The notes beneath the pieces were generated by a model. The model saw only the letters and a program-made list of their open reading frames with translations. It was not told the origin of the DNA and did no database searches. Source: an uncultured Oscillospiraceae bacterium (GTDB lineage Bacteria > Bacillota > Clostridia > Oscillospirales > Acutalibacteraceae). From it: a stretch of 48,806 nt of DNA. Positions 26,588 to 32,915 of the stretch are shown one piece after another (the first letter of the stretch is position 1; every line of letters starts with the position of its first letter). Made by a program: the position numbers and the translations under genes. The stretch covers positions 1 through 48,806 of the forward strand of contig CAJUPK010000001.1 of assembly GCA_910588415.1 (NCBI GenBank), read 5' to 3'.

Positions 26588-27646
26588 ATGAAAGTAGCCG
26601 TTATTGGCTGCGGCACTATTGCCAACACAGCTCATATCCCATCCTATATGAATAACCCAGAGGCGGAGATCAAGTATTTCTGCGACATCATCCCCGAGCG
26701 GGCGGCTGCGGCTGTCAGCAAATATGGTTGCGGCACGGCCATTGAGGACTACCACGAGGCCCTGAACGACCCGGAGATCGAGGCAGTGTCTGTGTGTACT
26801 CCCAACAATGTCCATGCCCAGATTGCTATAGACGCCCTGCGGGCTGGCAAAAATGTGCTGTGCGAAAAGCCCGCCGCCCGCACCTATGCCGAGGCCCTGG
26901 AGATGCAGAAGGTCCAGCACGAGACCGGCAAGGTGCTGAACATCGGCGTGGTCAACCGCTTTAACGACAGCGTAAACCGCATTAAACAGTATATTGACGA
27001 GGGCAAGCTGGGGAACATCCACCATGTGTATGCCAGCTTCCGGGCCCATCGGTCCATTCCGGGCCTGGGCGGCGCCTTCACCACTAAAGCCATTGCGGGC
27101 GGCGGCGCTCTCATTGACTGGGGCGTCCACTACCTGGATATTGTGATGTACTGCTGCGGCGACCCCAAGGTCAAGACTGTGTCCGGCGAGACCTTCTGCA
27201 AGCTGGGCAAGGACATGAAAAACTATACCTATGTGGACATGTGGGCCGAGGCCAGCAGCAATAAGGAGAGCGGAGTTTACGACGTGGACGACTCTGTCAC
27301 CGGAATGATTCGCACGGAAGGACCCGTCATCACCCTGAACGGCGCTTGGGCCCAGAATATCGGGGAGAGCGAGACCTATATTGACTTCATGGGAGACAAG
27401 GGCGGCATCCGGCTGCACTATGGCAGCGATTTCACCTATTACACCACAGAGAACGGGGCGCTGGTCAGTTATACCCCCCAGTTCAAGATGCGGAACCACT
27501 TCCAGAACGAGATTGACGCCTTCATCGACTGTGTGAAGACAGGCAAGAAGCTGCCCTCCCATATTGACACGGTGATCATCACTGCGGAGATGATGCAGGC
27601 CATCTATGACTCTGCCGAGAAGCACCAAGAGATTGCTTTAGGATAA
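26588..27646 (+). CDS. Gfo/Idh/MocA family oxidoreductase
   Basis: 352 residues. The N-terminal Rossmann fold has VAVIGCGTIANTAHIPSY for NAD(P) binding. The catalytic Lys is in CEKPAA at about 93-95 and a later active-site His is in GGALIDWGVHYLDIV. Family members oxidise or reduce a hydroxyl on sugars, inositols or their derivatives. AAAGGAGAG precedes ATG 26588. It leads an operon with a Cys-rich protein and a sugar-phosphate isomerase/epimerase-like protein. The oxidoreductase-epimerase pairing is typical of inositol or rare-sugar catabolism. No transporter is in the operon, so the substrate stays open. Confidence 0.87.
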   Translation: MKVAVIGCGTIANTAHIPSYMNNPEAEIKYFCDIIPERAAAAVSKYGCGTAIEDYHEALNDPEIEAVSVCTPNNVHAQIAIDALRAGKNVLCEKPAARTYAEALEMQKVQHETGKVLNIGVVNRFNDSVNRIKQYIDEGKLGNIHHVYASFRAHRSIPGLGGAFTTKAIAGGGALIDWGVHYLDIVMYCCGDPKVKTVSGETFCKLGKDMKNYTYVDMWAEASSNKESGVYDVDDSVTGMIRTEGPVITLNGAWAQNIGESETYIDFMGDKGGIRLHYGSDFTYYTTENGALVSYTPQFKMRNHFQNEIDAFIDCVKTGKKLPSHIDTVIITAEMMQAIYDSAEKHQEIALG

Positions 27647-27653
27647 GCAGGGC

Positions 27654-28190
27654 ATGGCAAAAAACGACAACTCTCATGCGGTCCGGTTTTACGAAAGCCT
27701 GGCAAAGCTGGAGGAAGAAGCGGCCGTAGAATTTGCGGAGAAGCATCCCCTCTCCAAGTCCGCGGACATTGCGAAAAAGTTCGCCTGGGCCAAAGCCCAG
27801 TGCGCCTTTTTGGAGGAGCGATTCCCCCCGGAGGATATGGCGGAGGTCCGTGCCCGCTGCCATTGCGAGGCAGGGGCGGCTATGGCAAGGCGTATGCGGG
27901 GGTATTTGGAGAAATCCGCAGACTTGTCTGAGTTTGCCCGGATGTTTAACCAGCGGGAGAAGTATGTGTCCCTGGAGGCAGTGGAGGACGGGCTGTTGTT
28001 TATCTACCCCGAGTGCTACTGCTCCTGCGTCAAGCGTGTCCCAGAACCCATCTCCAGAACCTGGTGCCTGTGTACTCTCGGGCACATCCGCGGGCTGATG
28101 TCCCAGGTGCTGGACCGGGAGCCGCAGGTGGAGCTGCTGGAGACTATCAAGTCCGGCGGCGAGAGATGTGTAGTCAAAGTCTATATGTAA
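27654..28190 (+). CDS. Cys-rich conserved protein (DUF6144-like)
   Basis: 178 residues, soluble. The N-terminal half is helical and charged. The C-terminal half has a striking Cys pattern: C69/C71, then C121/C123/C125 (YPECYCSCVKR), C138/C140 (WCLCTLGH) and C172. The layout resembles DUF6144 proteins and is reminiscent of the V4R fold, in which a CxC near the C-terminus binds a small ligand or metal; the family name is from memory and not checked. The start is 8 bases after the oxidoreductase stop, and the next gene is 23 bases on, so it belongs to this operon. The Cys set could bind zinc or an iron-sulfur cluster. No enzymatic role can be assigned. Confidence 0.55.
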   Translation: MAKNDNSHAVRFYESLAKLEEEAAVEFAEKHPLSKSADIAKKFAWAKAQCAFLEERFPPEDMAEVRARCHCEAGAAMARRMRGYLEKSADLSEFARMFNQREKYVSLEAVEDGLLFIYPECYCSCVKRVPEPISRTWCLCTLGHIRGLMSQVLDREPQVELLETIKSGGERCVVKVYM

Positions 28191-28212
28191 AAACTTGTTA
28201 AGGAGAATCCAT

Positions 28213-29052
28213 ATGTATAATTTTCCCATTGGCGTCCTGCTGGAGAGCTTCCAGCTGCCCACCCTGGAGGCGCTGGACAAGGCCCAGTCCCTGGGCATGA
28301 ACGGCGTGCAGATCCGCGTAACAGACGGGGAGCTGGCACCGGAGAACCTGACCCCTGAAAAGCGCCGGGAGCTGCTGAAGGCCGTGAAGGACCGGGGGCT
28401 CACCGTCTCTGCCCTGTGCGGGGACATCGGCCGCTTTGACGACCCGGAGATCAACCCCGGCCGGATAGAGCGCAGCAAGCGCATTTTGGACCTGGCCAAA
28501 GAGCTGGAAACCAATGTGGTGACCACCCATATCGGCGTGGTGCCAGGGGACAGCAGCCATCCCCGGTACGCCATTATGCAGGATGCCTGCGGCGAGCTGG
28601 CCCGGTACGCGGACTCTCTGGACGCCCACTTTGCCATTGAGACCGGTCCGGAGACGGCCGCCACCCTCAAGGGCTTCCTGGACGGCCTGCACTCCACAGG
28701 CGTGGCGGTAAACCTGGACCCCGCCAACTTCGTGATGGTTACCGGAGACGACCCGGTGCAGGCGGTACACACCTTGAAGGACTACATTGTCCACACCCAC
28801 GCCAAGGACGGCCGTCGGCTGCGGTATGTGGAGCCGGAGATTGTCTACGGCCTGGCGGAAGAGGACATGCTGGGCAGCAGTTCTTTCATCGAGCTGCCCC
28901 TGGGCCAGGGCGATGTGGACTTCCAGAACTACCTGAAAGCCCTGGATGACATTGGCTTCAAGGGCTTCCTGACCATTGAGCGGGAGGTAGGGGACGATCC
29001 GGCCAAGGATATTGCCACGGCGGTGGATTTCCTGCGGGAATTGATCAAATAA
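28213..29052 (+). CDS. Sugar phosphate isomerase/epimerase-like TIM barrel protein
   Basis: 279 residues of the xylose-isomerase-like TIM barrel. Metal-ligand positions are visible in order: Glu in FAIETGPE, Asp in VNLDPANF, His in IVHTHAKDG, and Glu in LTIEREVG. Members isomerise or epimerise ketoses, or dehydrate inosose (IolE-like). TTAAGGAG at about 28197-28204 selects ATG 28213 over an upstream in-frame start. It closes the operon with the oxidoreductase; together they could oxidise a polyol and isomerise the keto product. A strong terminator follows 23 bases after the stop. Confidence 0.83.
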   Translation: MYNFPIGVLLESFQLPTLEALDKAQSLGMNGVQIRVTDGELAPENLTPEKRRELLKAVKDRGLTVSALCGDIGRFDDPEINPGRIERSKRILDLAKELETNVVTTHIGVVPGDSSHPRYAIMQDACGELARYADSLDAHFAIETGPETAATLKGFLDGLHSTGVAVNLDPANFVMVTGDDPVQAVHTLKDYIVHTHAKDGRRLRYVEPEIVYGLAEEDMLGSSSFIELPLGQGDVDFQNYLKALDDIGFKGFLTIEREVGDDPAKDIATAVDFLRELIK

Positions 29053-29075
29053 ATCGAAAACAAGCGCAAAAACTT

Positions 29076-29112
29076 TGGGAGAAAAGGGGGCTTTCCTTTT
29101 CTCCCATTTTTT
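29076..29112 (+). terminator. Terminator of the oxidoreductase/epimerase operon
   Basis: TGGGAGAAAAGG (29076-29087) pairs with CCTTTTCTCCCA (29095-29106), followed by six T. Confidence 0.9.
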
Positions 29113-29131
29113 GATACAATATACCAGTAAC

Positions 29132-29228
29132 GCAAATAAGCAGGCACAGGGGGTGGAAGAGGCCCGGGAGAATTTTTCCGGGTCTCTGCCGCCCCCTGTG
29201 GACACTGCGGTGCGCTTTGCATATTTGC
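29132..29228 (+). promoter_or_regulatory. Riboswitch-like structured leader of the MATE gene
   Basis: Nested arms: P1 GCAAATAAGCA (29132-29142) with TGCATATTTGC (29218-29228), one mismatch; P2 CACAGGGGG (29145-29153) with CCCCCTGTG (29192-29200), perfect; P3 CCCGG (29163-29167) with CCGGG (29178-29182). The 3' arm of P1 ends a few bases before the ribosome binding site (AAAGGAAGTG). I recognise no known riboswitch class. Confidence 0.5.
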
Positions 29229-29251
29229 ATAAAAGAAAGGAAGTGCTGTTT

Positions 29252-30634
29252 ATGAGCAAAAACTCCCAGGCCCCCTCCCAAAACCGCATGGGAACGGCCC
29301 GAATGCTGCCGCTGATCTTGTCGATGGCCCTGCCGGCCATGTTCTCCATGCTGGTGCAGGCCCTATACAATGTTGTGGACAGCTATTTCGTCTCACAGGT
29401 CAGCGAGAAGGCCCTGGCCGCCGTATCCCTGGCCTTTCCCATCCAAAATCTGCTTATTGCCTTTGCGGTAGGCACGGCAGTGGGCGTCACCTCTCTTATC
29501 TCCCGGCGGCTGGGCCAGGGCCGGCGGGAAGAGGCGGGCGCTGCCGCTGTCCATGGAATTTTGCTGGGAATCGCCACCTCCCTGGCCTTCGCGGTATATG
29601 GGGCGTTTTTTACCACCCCTTTTTTCCAGATGTTTGAGTCAGACCCGGAGATCGTGGCCATGGGCGACCAGTACATCTCCATCTGCTGTGTGCTGTCCTT
29701 TGGCAGCTTTGTGGTGGTGATGATCGAGAAAATCCTGCAGGCCACGGGCAATATGTTCTGGCCCATGATTTTCCAGCTGGTGGGGGCCATGATCAATATT
29801 CTCCTGGACCCGGTGTTCATCTTTGGCTGGTTTGGCCTGCCCGCCATGGGCGTGGCTGGCGCGGCAGTGGCCACGGTAGGGGGGCAGATCCTCTCCATGG
29901 TGTTCAGCGTGGTGGTGCTGGCAGTACGGCCCCATGAGATCAAAATCAGCTTTAAAGGCTTCCGGCCGGACTGGGAGACCATCAAAAACATATACGCGGT
30001 GGGCCTGCCCGCCATTGTGATGCAGGCCATTGGCACAGTGATGAATATGGCCATGAATGCCATCCTCTCGGGCTTTTCCACGGTCGCCTATACGGTGTTT
30101 GGGCTGTATTTCAAGCTGCAGTCCTTTGTGTTTATGCCAGTGTTCGGCCTCACCCAGGGGTTGCTTCCCATTATGGGCTTTAACTATGGGGCCAAAAATA
30201 AGAAGCGCCTGCTCTCCGCGCTGACCCAGGGCTGCCTGATCGCCCTGGTGATTATGACGGCAGGGATGCTGGTGTTTTTGCTGCTGCCTGCCCAGCTGCT
30301 GGGCATCTTCAATGCTTCGGCCGAGCTGCTGGCGATTGGCGTGCCAGCCCTGCGGATCATCTGCACCTGTTTCCTGTTCGCGGCCCTGGGCATTGTGTCC
30401 TCCACACTGTTCCAGTCCGTGGGCAAAGGAACTTACAGCCTGGTGGTGTCTTTAATGCGGCAGCTTGTGGTCCTGGTGCCAGTGGCCTGGGTGCTGGCCG
30501 CGGCCACTGGCCAGGTAAATGCGGTTTGGTGGGCTTTCCCCGTGGCGGAGACTGTATCGCTGGCCGCCAGCGTGGTCTTCTATCTGTGGCTGTATAAACG
30601 GGAGATTAAAAACCTGGCCCCTGGCAAGGCATAA
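29252..30634 (+). CDS. MATE family efflux protein
   Basis: 460 residues, 12 predicted helices in two MatE repeats. The first opens with PLILSMALPAMFSMLVQALYNVVDSYFVSQVSEKALAAVSLAF; the second starts near YAVGLPAIVMQAIGTVMNMAMNAIL. The motif FGLTQGLLPIMGFNYGAKN is shared with MepA-like exporters of cationic compounds. AAAGAAAGGAAGTG lies before ATG 29252; the longer frame from 29075 overlaps the upstream terminator and is rejected. It is separated from the previous operon by a terminator and has a long folded leader, suggesting that its expression responds to a ligand or to translation. It is followed by the PerR gene, which has its own promoter. Confidence 0.9.
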   Translation: MSKNSQAPSQNRMGTARMLPLILSMALPAMFSMLVQALYNVVDSYFVSQVSEKALAAVSLAFPIQNLLIAFAVGTAVGVTSLISRRLGQGRREEAGAAAVHGILLGIATSLAFAVYGAFFTTPFFQMFESDPEIVAMGDQYISICCVLSFGSFVVVMIEKILQATGNMFWPMIFQLVGAMINILLDPVFIFGWFGLPAMGVAGAAVATVGGQILSMVFSVVVLAVRPHEIKISFKGFRPDWETIKNIYAVGLPAIVMQAIGTVMNMAMNAILSGFSTVAYTVFGLYFKLQSFVFMPVFGLTQGLLPIMGFNYGAKNKKRLLSALTQGCLIALVIMTAGMLVFLLLPAQLLGIFNASAELLAIGVPALRIICTCFLFAALGIVSSTLFQSVGKGTYSLVVSLMRQLVVLVPVAWVLAAATGQVNAVWWAFPVAETVSLAASVVFYLWLYKREIKNLAPGKA

Positions 30635-30719
30635 AAGGGCTGGCTGCAAGGATAAACCGCTTCCCAACAGGGCATACTGAAACTGGCTGGAAGAAAAATA
30701 AAATAATAACGATTCCTAC

Positions 30720-30748
30720 TTTACAAATGCTGGAAACTGTGGTAAGAT
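30720..30748 (+). promoter_or_regulatory. Promoter of the PerR-like gene
   Basis: TTTACA (30720-30725), 17 bases, TAAGAT (30743-30748). The AT-rich AATAATAACGATTC just upstream could hold a PerR/Fur site, but no clean palindrome is visible. Confidence 0.6.
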
Positions 30749-30767
30749 AGATGAGCGGGGAAAGGAT

Positions 30768-31208
30768 GTGGCGCAGTTGGAGGAGAAGCGGGAAAATTTC
30801 AGCCGGAAACGGCAGGCGGTTTTGACCGCTTTACAGGAGACAGGCGTGCATCCCTCGGCTGAGTGGATCTATCAGCAGCTGAAGCCCCAGTACCCGGACC
30901 TGAGCCTGGCCACGGTCTACCGCAACCTGAACCGCTTTTGCCAGGCAGGACAGGCGGTGCGCGTGGGTGTGGTGGACGGCCACGAGCGCTTTGATGGAAA
31001 GGTGTCGCCCCATGCCCACCTGATTTGCTCCTGCTGCGGCCAGGTGGTGGATGTGTGGCAGGGCCTGCCCAACCCGGAGGAGTTGGAGAGAATTGCGGCA
31101 GACACCGGATGCCAGATTCAGGGGGCCAGCCTGATCTTTGCGGGGCTGTGCCCGGCTTGCTCCCAAGAACAGGAGTGTAAAGATGGAACTTCGAAAAATC
31201 ACTTTTGA
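30768..31208 (+). CDS. perR: Fur family regulator, PerR-like
   Basis: 146 residues. The winged helix carries SLATVYRNLNRF, the Fur-family recognition helix. The regulatory-metal ligands of Bacillus PerR all have counterparts: His in GVHPSAEWIY, Asp in ERFDG, the HAH pair, and Asp in GQVVDVW. An Asp at this last place, where Fur has Glu, marks a peroxide sensor. The structural zinc site is CSCC plus CPAC. PerR represses oxidative-stress genes until peroxide oxidises its Fe-bound His; the reverse rubrerythrin downstream is a natural target. The start is GTG 30768 or TTG 30777; the latter has the better spacing from AAAGGATG. Confidence 0.78.
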   Translation: MAQLEEKRENFSRKRQAVLTALQETGVHPSAEWIYQQLKPQYPDLSLATVYRNLNRFCQAGQAVRVGVVDGHERFDGKVSPHAHLICSCCGQVVDVWQGLPNPEELERIAADTGCQIQGASLIFAGLCPACSQEQECKDGTSKNHF

Positions 31209-31659
31209 GAATGTGGACAGCCTGACAGCTATGTCTGTCCGAGAGGACCAGAAAAGCTTTGTGGCGCCCAATGTAGCCAGCCTTGCCCAAGCGTATGTGG
31301 CGGCCAGTAATGGCCATGGAGTAGAAGCCTTTGGCCTCTACCATGAGGACAAGCCTGTGGGTTTTGTTATGTTCAGCTACGGCAGCCTGGGGGATTGGGA
31401 CGATCCGCCTATTGCCGCGGGAAACTACTGCCTGTGGCGGTTTATGATTGACCAGAAGTACCAGGGCAGAGGGCTGGGGAAAGAGGCCATGCAGGTCTGT
31501 ATGGAGTATGTGCAAAGCCTGCCCCTGGGCCCAGCAGAAGCCTGCTGGCTCAGCTACGAGCCGGAGAATACGGTGGCAAAGGCCCTGTACCGCCAATTTG
31601 GGTTTGAGGAAAACGGCCAGTTGTGCGGGGAAGAGCTTGTGGCCGTGCGGAAGCTGTAA
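31183..31659 (+). CDS. GNAT acetyltransferase, diamine/spermidine type
   Basis: 158 residues. The N-terminus MELRKITFENVDSLTAMSVREDQKSFVAPNVASLAQAYVA matches BltD/PaiA-like spermine/spermidine acetyltransferases, whose VxxDQxxFVAPN is diagnostic. The acetyl-CoA loop is QKYQGRGLGKEAM and the C-terminal motif is VAKALYRQFGFEE. It would acetylate polyamines or similar amines in the cytoplasm. The start overlaps the last 26 bases of the PerR gene, with CAGGAG upstream, so the two are translationally coupled. The longer frame from 31138 is rejected because it lies deeper within perR. Confidence 0.82.
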   Translation: MELRKITFENVDSLTAMSVREDQKSFVAPNVASLAQAYVAASNGHGVEAFGLYHEDKPVGFVMFSYGSLGDWDDPPIAAGNYCLWRFMIDQKYQGRGLGKEAMQVCMEYVQSLPLGPAEACWLSYEPENTVAKALYRQFGFEENGQLCGEELVAVRKL

Positions 31660-31753
31660 AGGTAGCGGCTTCCGGCAAAAAGCCAGTCAAATCGCGCCGC
31701 TGGTTGGGTTTGCGGCGCTTTGAATAAATACTAATTTTGGAGGAATGATTGCT

Positions 31754-32296
31754 ATGAAGAAGTTTGTTTGCAGCGTCTGCGGTTATGTACACGAGGGCGA
31801 TTCCGCTCCCGAGAAGTGCCCTGTATGCGGCGCGCCTGCTGAGAAGTTCAACGAGCAGGCCGGCGACATGGCCTGGGCTGCCGAGCATGTGGTAGGCGTG
31901 GCCAAGGGCGTCAGCGAGGAGATTCTGGAGGGCCTGCGCGCCAACTTCCAGGGCGAATGTACCGAGGTGGGCATGTACCTGGCCATGGCCCGTGTGGCCC
32001 ATCGCGAGGGCTATCCGGAGATTGGCATGTACTGGGAAAAGGCCGCCTATGAGGAGGCCGAGCATGCCGCTAAATTTGCGGAGCTGCTGGGCGAGGTTGT
32101 TACCGACAGCACCAAGAAGAACCTGCAGATGCGTGTAGACGCGGAGAACGGCGCCACGGACGGCAAGACCCAGCTGGCCAAGCTGGCCAAGGAGCTGGGC
32201 CTGGACGCCATCCATGACACCGTCCACGAGATGGCCCGGGACGAGGCCCGTCACGGCAAGGCTTTCAAGGGCCTGCTGGAGCGGTACTTCCAGTAA
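31754..32296 (+). CDS. Reverse rubrerythrin
   Basis: 180 residues. A rubredoxin-type iron site is at the N-terminus (CSVCGY and CPVCG), followed by a ferritin-like four-helix diiron domain with the paired Glu motifs (GECTEVGMYLAMARVAHREGY, YEEAEHAAKF, EMARDEARHGKAF). The order is the reverse of classic rubrerythrin. Such proteins reduce H2O2 and O2 with electrons from rubredoxin in anaerobes, and in Clostridium they are PerR-controlled. GGAGG (31738-31742) sits 11 bases before ATG 31754; the ATG at 31745 would be too close. It leads a three-gene unit with a 73-residue protein and a rubredoxin. Confidence 0.92.
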   Translation: MKKFVCSVCGYVHEGDSAPEKCPVCGAPAEKFNEQAGDMAWAAEHVVGVAKGVSEEILEGLRANFQGECTEVGMYLAMARVAHREGYPEIGMYWEKAAYEEAEHAAKFAELLGEVVTDSTKKNLQMRVDAENGATDGKTQLAKLAKELGLDAIHDTVHEMARDEARHGKAFKGLLERYFQ

Positions 32297-32307
32297 GGGG
32301 AAGCAGA

Positions 32308-32529
32308 ATGCTGGATATTAAGGAAAAGATCGAAGAGCTGGTAGAGCGAATCAAGAGCGACAAGGAGCTGCAGGAGGGCTTTTTAAAAGAGCCCATCCCC
32401 ACTCTGGAAAAGCTGTTGGGCGTAGATCTGCCGGAAGAACAGCTGAAGCAGATTGCCGAGGGCGTGAAAGCCAAGATCAACCTGGACAAGGCAGGGGATT
32501 TTATCGGCGGACTGTTCGGCAAAAAATAA
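32308..32529 (+). CDS. Small conserved helical protein, function unknown
   Basis: 73 residues, highly charged, no Cys. Sequence reads as three helices: IKEKIEELVERIKSDKELQEGFLKEP, then LEKLLGVDLPEEQLKQIAEGVKAKI, then a short DFIGGLFGKK tail. Its LLGVDLP turn and Gly-rich tail resemble small clostridial proteins that I cannot name, and faintly the Nif11/nitrile-hydratase-like leader peptides of RiPP systems. No RiPP maturation enzyme is nearby, so that is weak. It lies 11 bases after reverse rubrerythrin and 24 bases before rubredoxin, so a role in the redox unit is the best guess. AAGGGG precedes the ATG. Confidence 0.7.
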   Translation: MLDIKEKIEELVERIKSDKELQEGFLKEPIPTLEKLLGVDLPEEQLKQIAEGVKAKINLDKAGDFIGGLFGKK

Positions 32530-32553
32530 AGAGAGCAAAGCGAGGTACAGGCA

Positions 32554-32709
32554 ATGGACAAGTATGTATGTCCCTGTGGTTACGTGTACGACCCCGCTGT
32601 GGGCGACCCGGACAACGGCGTAGCTCCCGGCACCCCCTGGGAGCAGGTCCCGGAAGATTGGGTCTGCCCTGTGTGCGGTTTGGGCAAGGATTCCTTTGAG
32701 AAGGAATAA
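32554..32709 (+). CDS. Rubredoxin with a C-P-C-G knuckle
   Basis: 51 residues: MDKYVCPCGYVYDPAV, GDPDNGVAPGTPWEQVP, EDWVCPVCGLGKDSFEKE. All hallmarks of rubredoxin are present (YVYDP, GDPDNG, PEDWVCP.CG.GKD.F), an electron carrier for the flavodiiron and rubrerythrin systems. The first iron knuckle is Cys-Pro-Cys-Gly instead of Cys-x-x-Cys-Gly, one residue short; the second (CPVC) is normal. The codons TGT CCC TGT GGT are clear in the sequence. It is the last gene of the rubrerythrin unit, with a GCGAGGT ribosome site and a strong terminator 18 bases after the stop. Confidence 0.92.
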   Translation: MDKYVCPCGYVYDPAVGDPDNGVAPGTPWEQVPEDWVCPVCGLGKDSFEKE

Positions 32710-32723
32710 AAGATAGGCAACTA

Positions 32724-32763
32724 AAAACACCGTGGAAGCTTCAGGTCTTCCACGGTGCTTTTT
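32724..32763 (+). terminator. Terminator of the rubrerythrin/rubredoxin operon
   Basis: CACCGTGGAAG (32728-32738) pairs with CTTCCACGGTG (32747-32757), then TTTTT. An A-run upstream gives possible activity on the minus strand. Confidence 0.9.
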
Positions 32764-32785
32764 GCTTGGGGCTTTGCCCGCACTG

Positions 32786-32824
32786 TAAAGAAGAGAGTGC
32801 CGGAGACTGGCACTCTCTTCTTTT
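32786..32824 (-). terminator. Terminator of the SLH/Big2 protein gene
   Basis: GAAGAGAGTGCC (32790-32801) pairs exactly with 32809-32820. A TTTT tract on the plus side and CTTTAC on the minus side make it probably bidirectional. The adjacent 32825-32915 shows no further feature. Confidence 0.75.
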
Positions 32825-32915
32825 AGGAAACACGACGGGAAACTGGCATAGCCGATTCTCTGCCTGCGTTACCATTCTGTTTGTCATTCTGGGGCTGGCC
32901 GCAGCTGGGAAACAA

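Noticed and set aside
32308..32529. 73-residue protein as a RiPP precursor
   Set aside because: Faint leader-like look only; no core peptide features and no maturation or export genes beside it.
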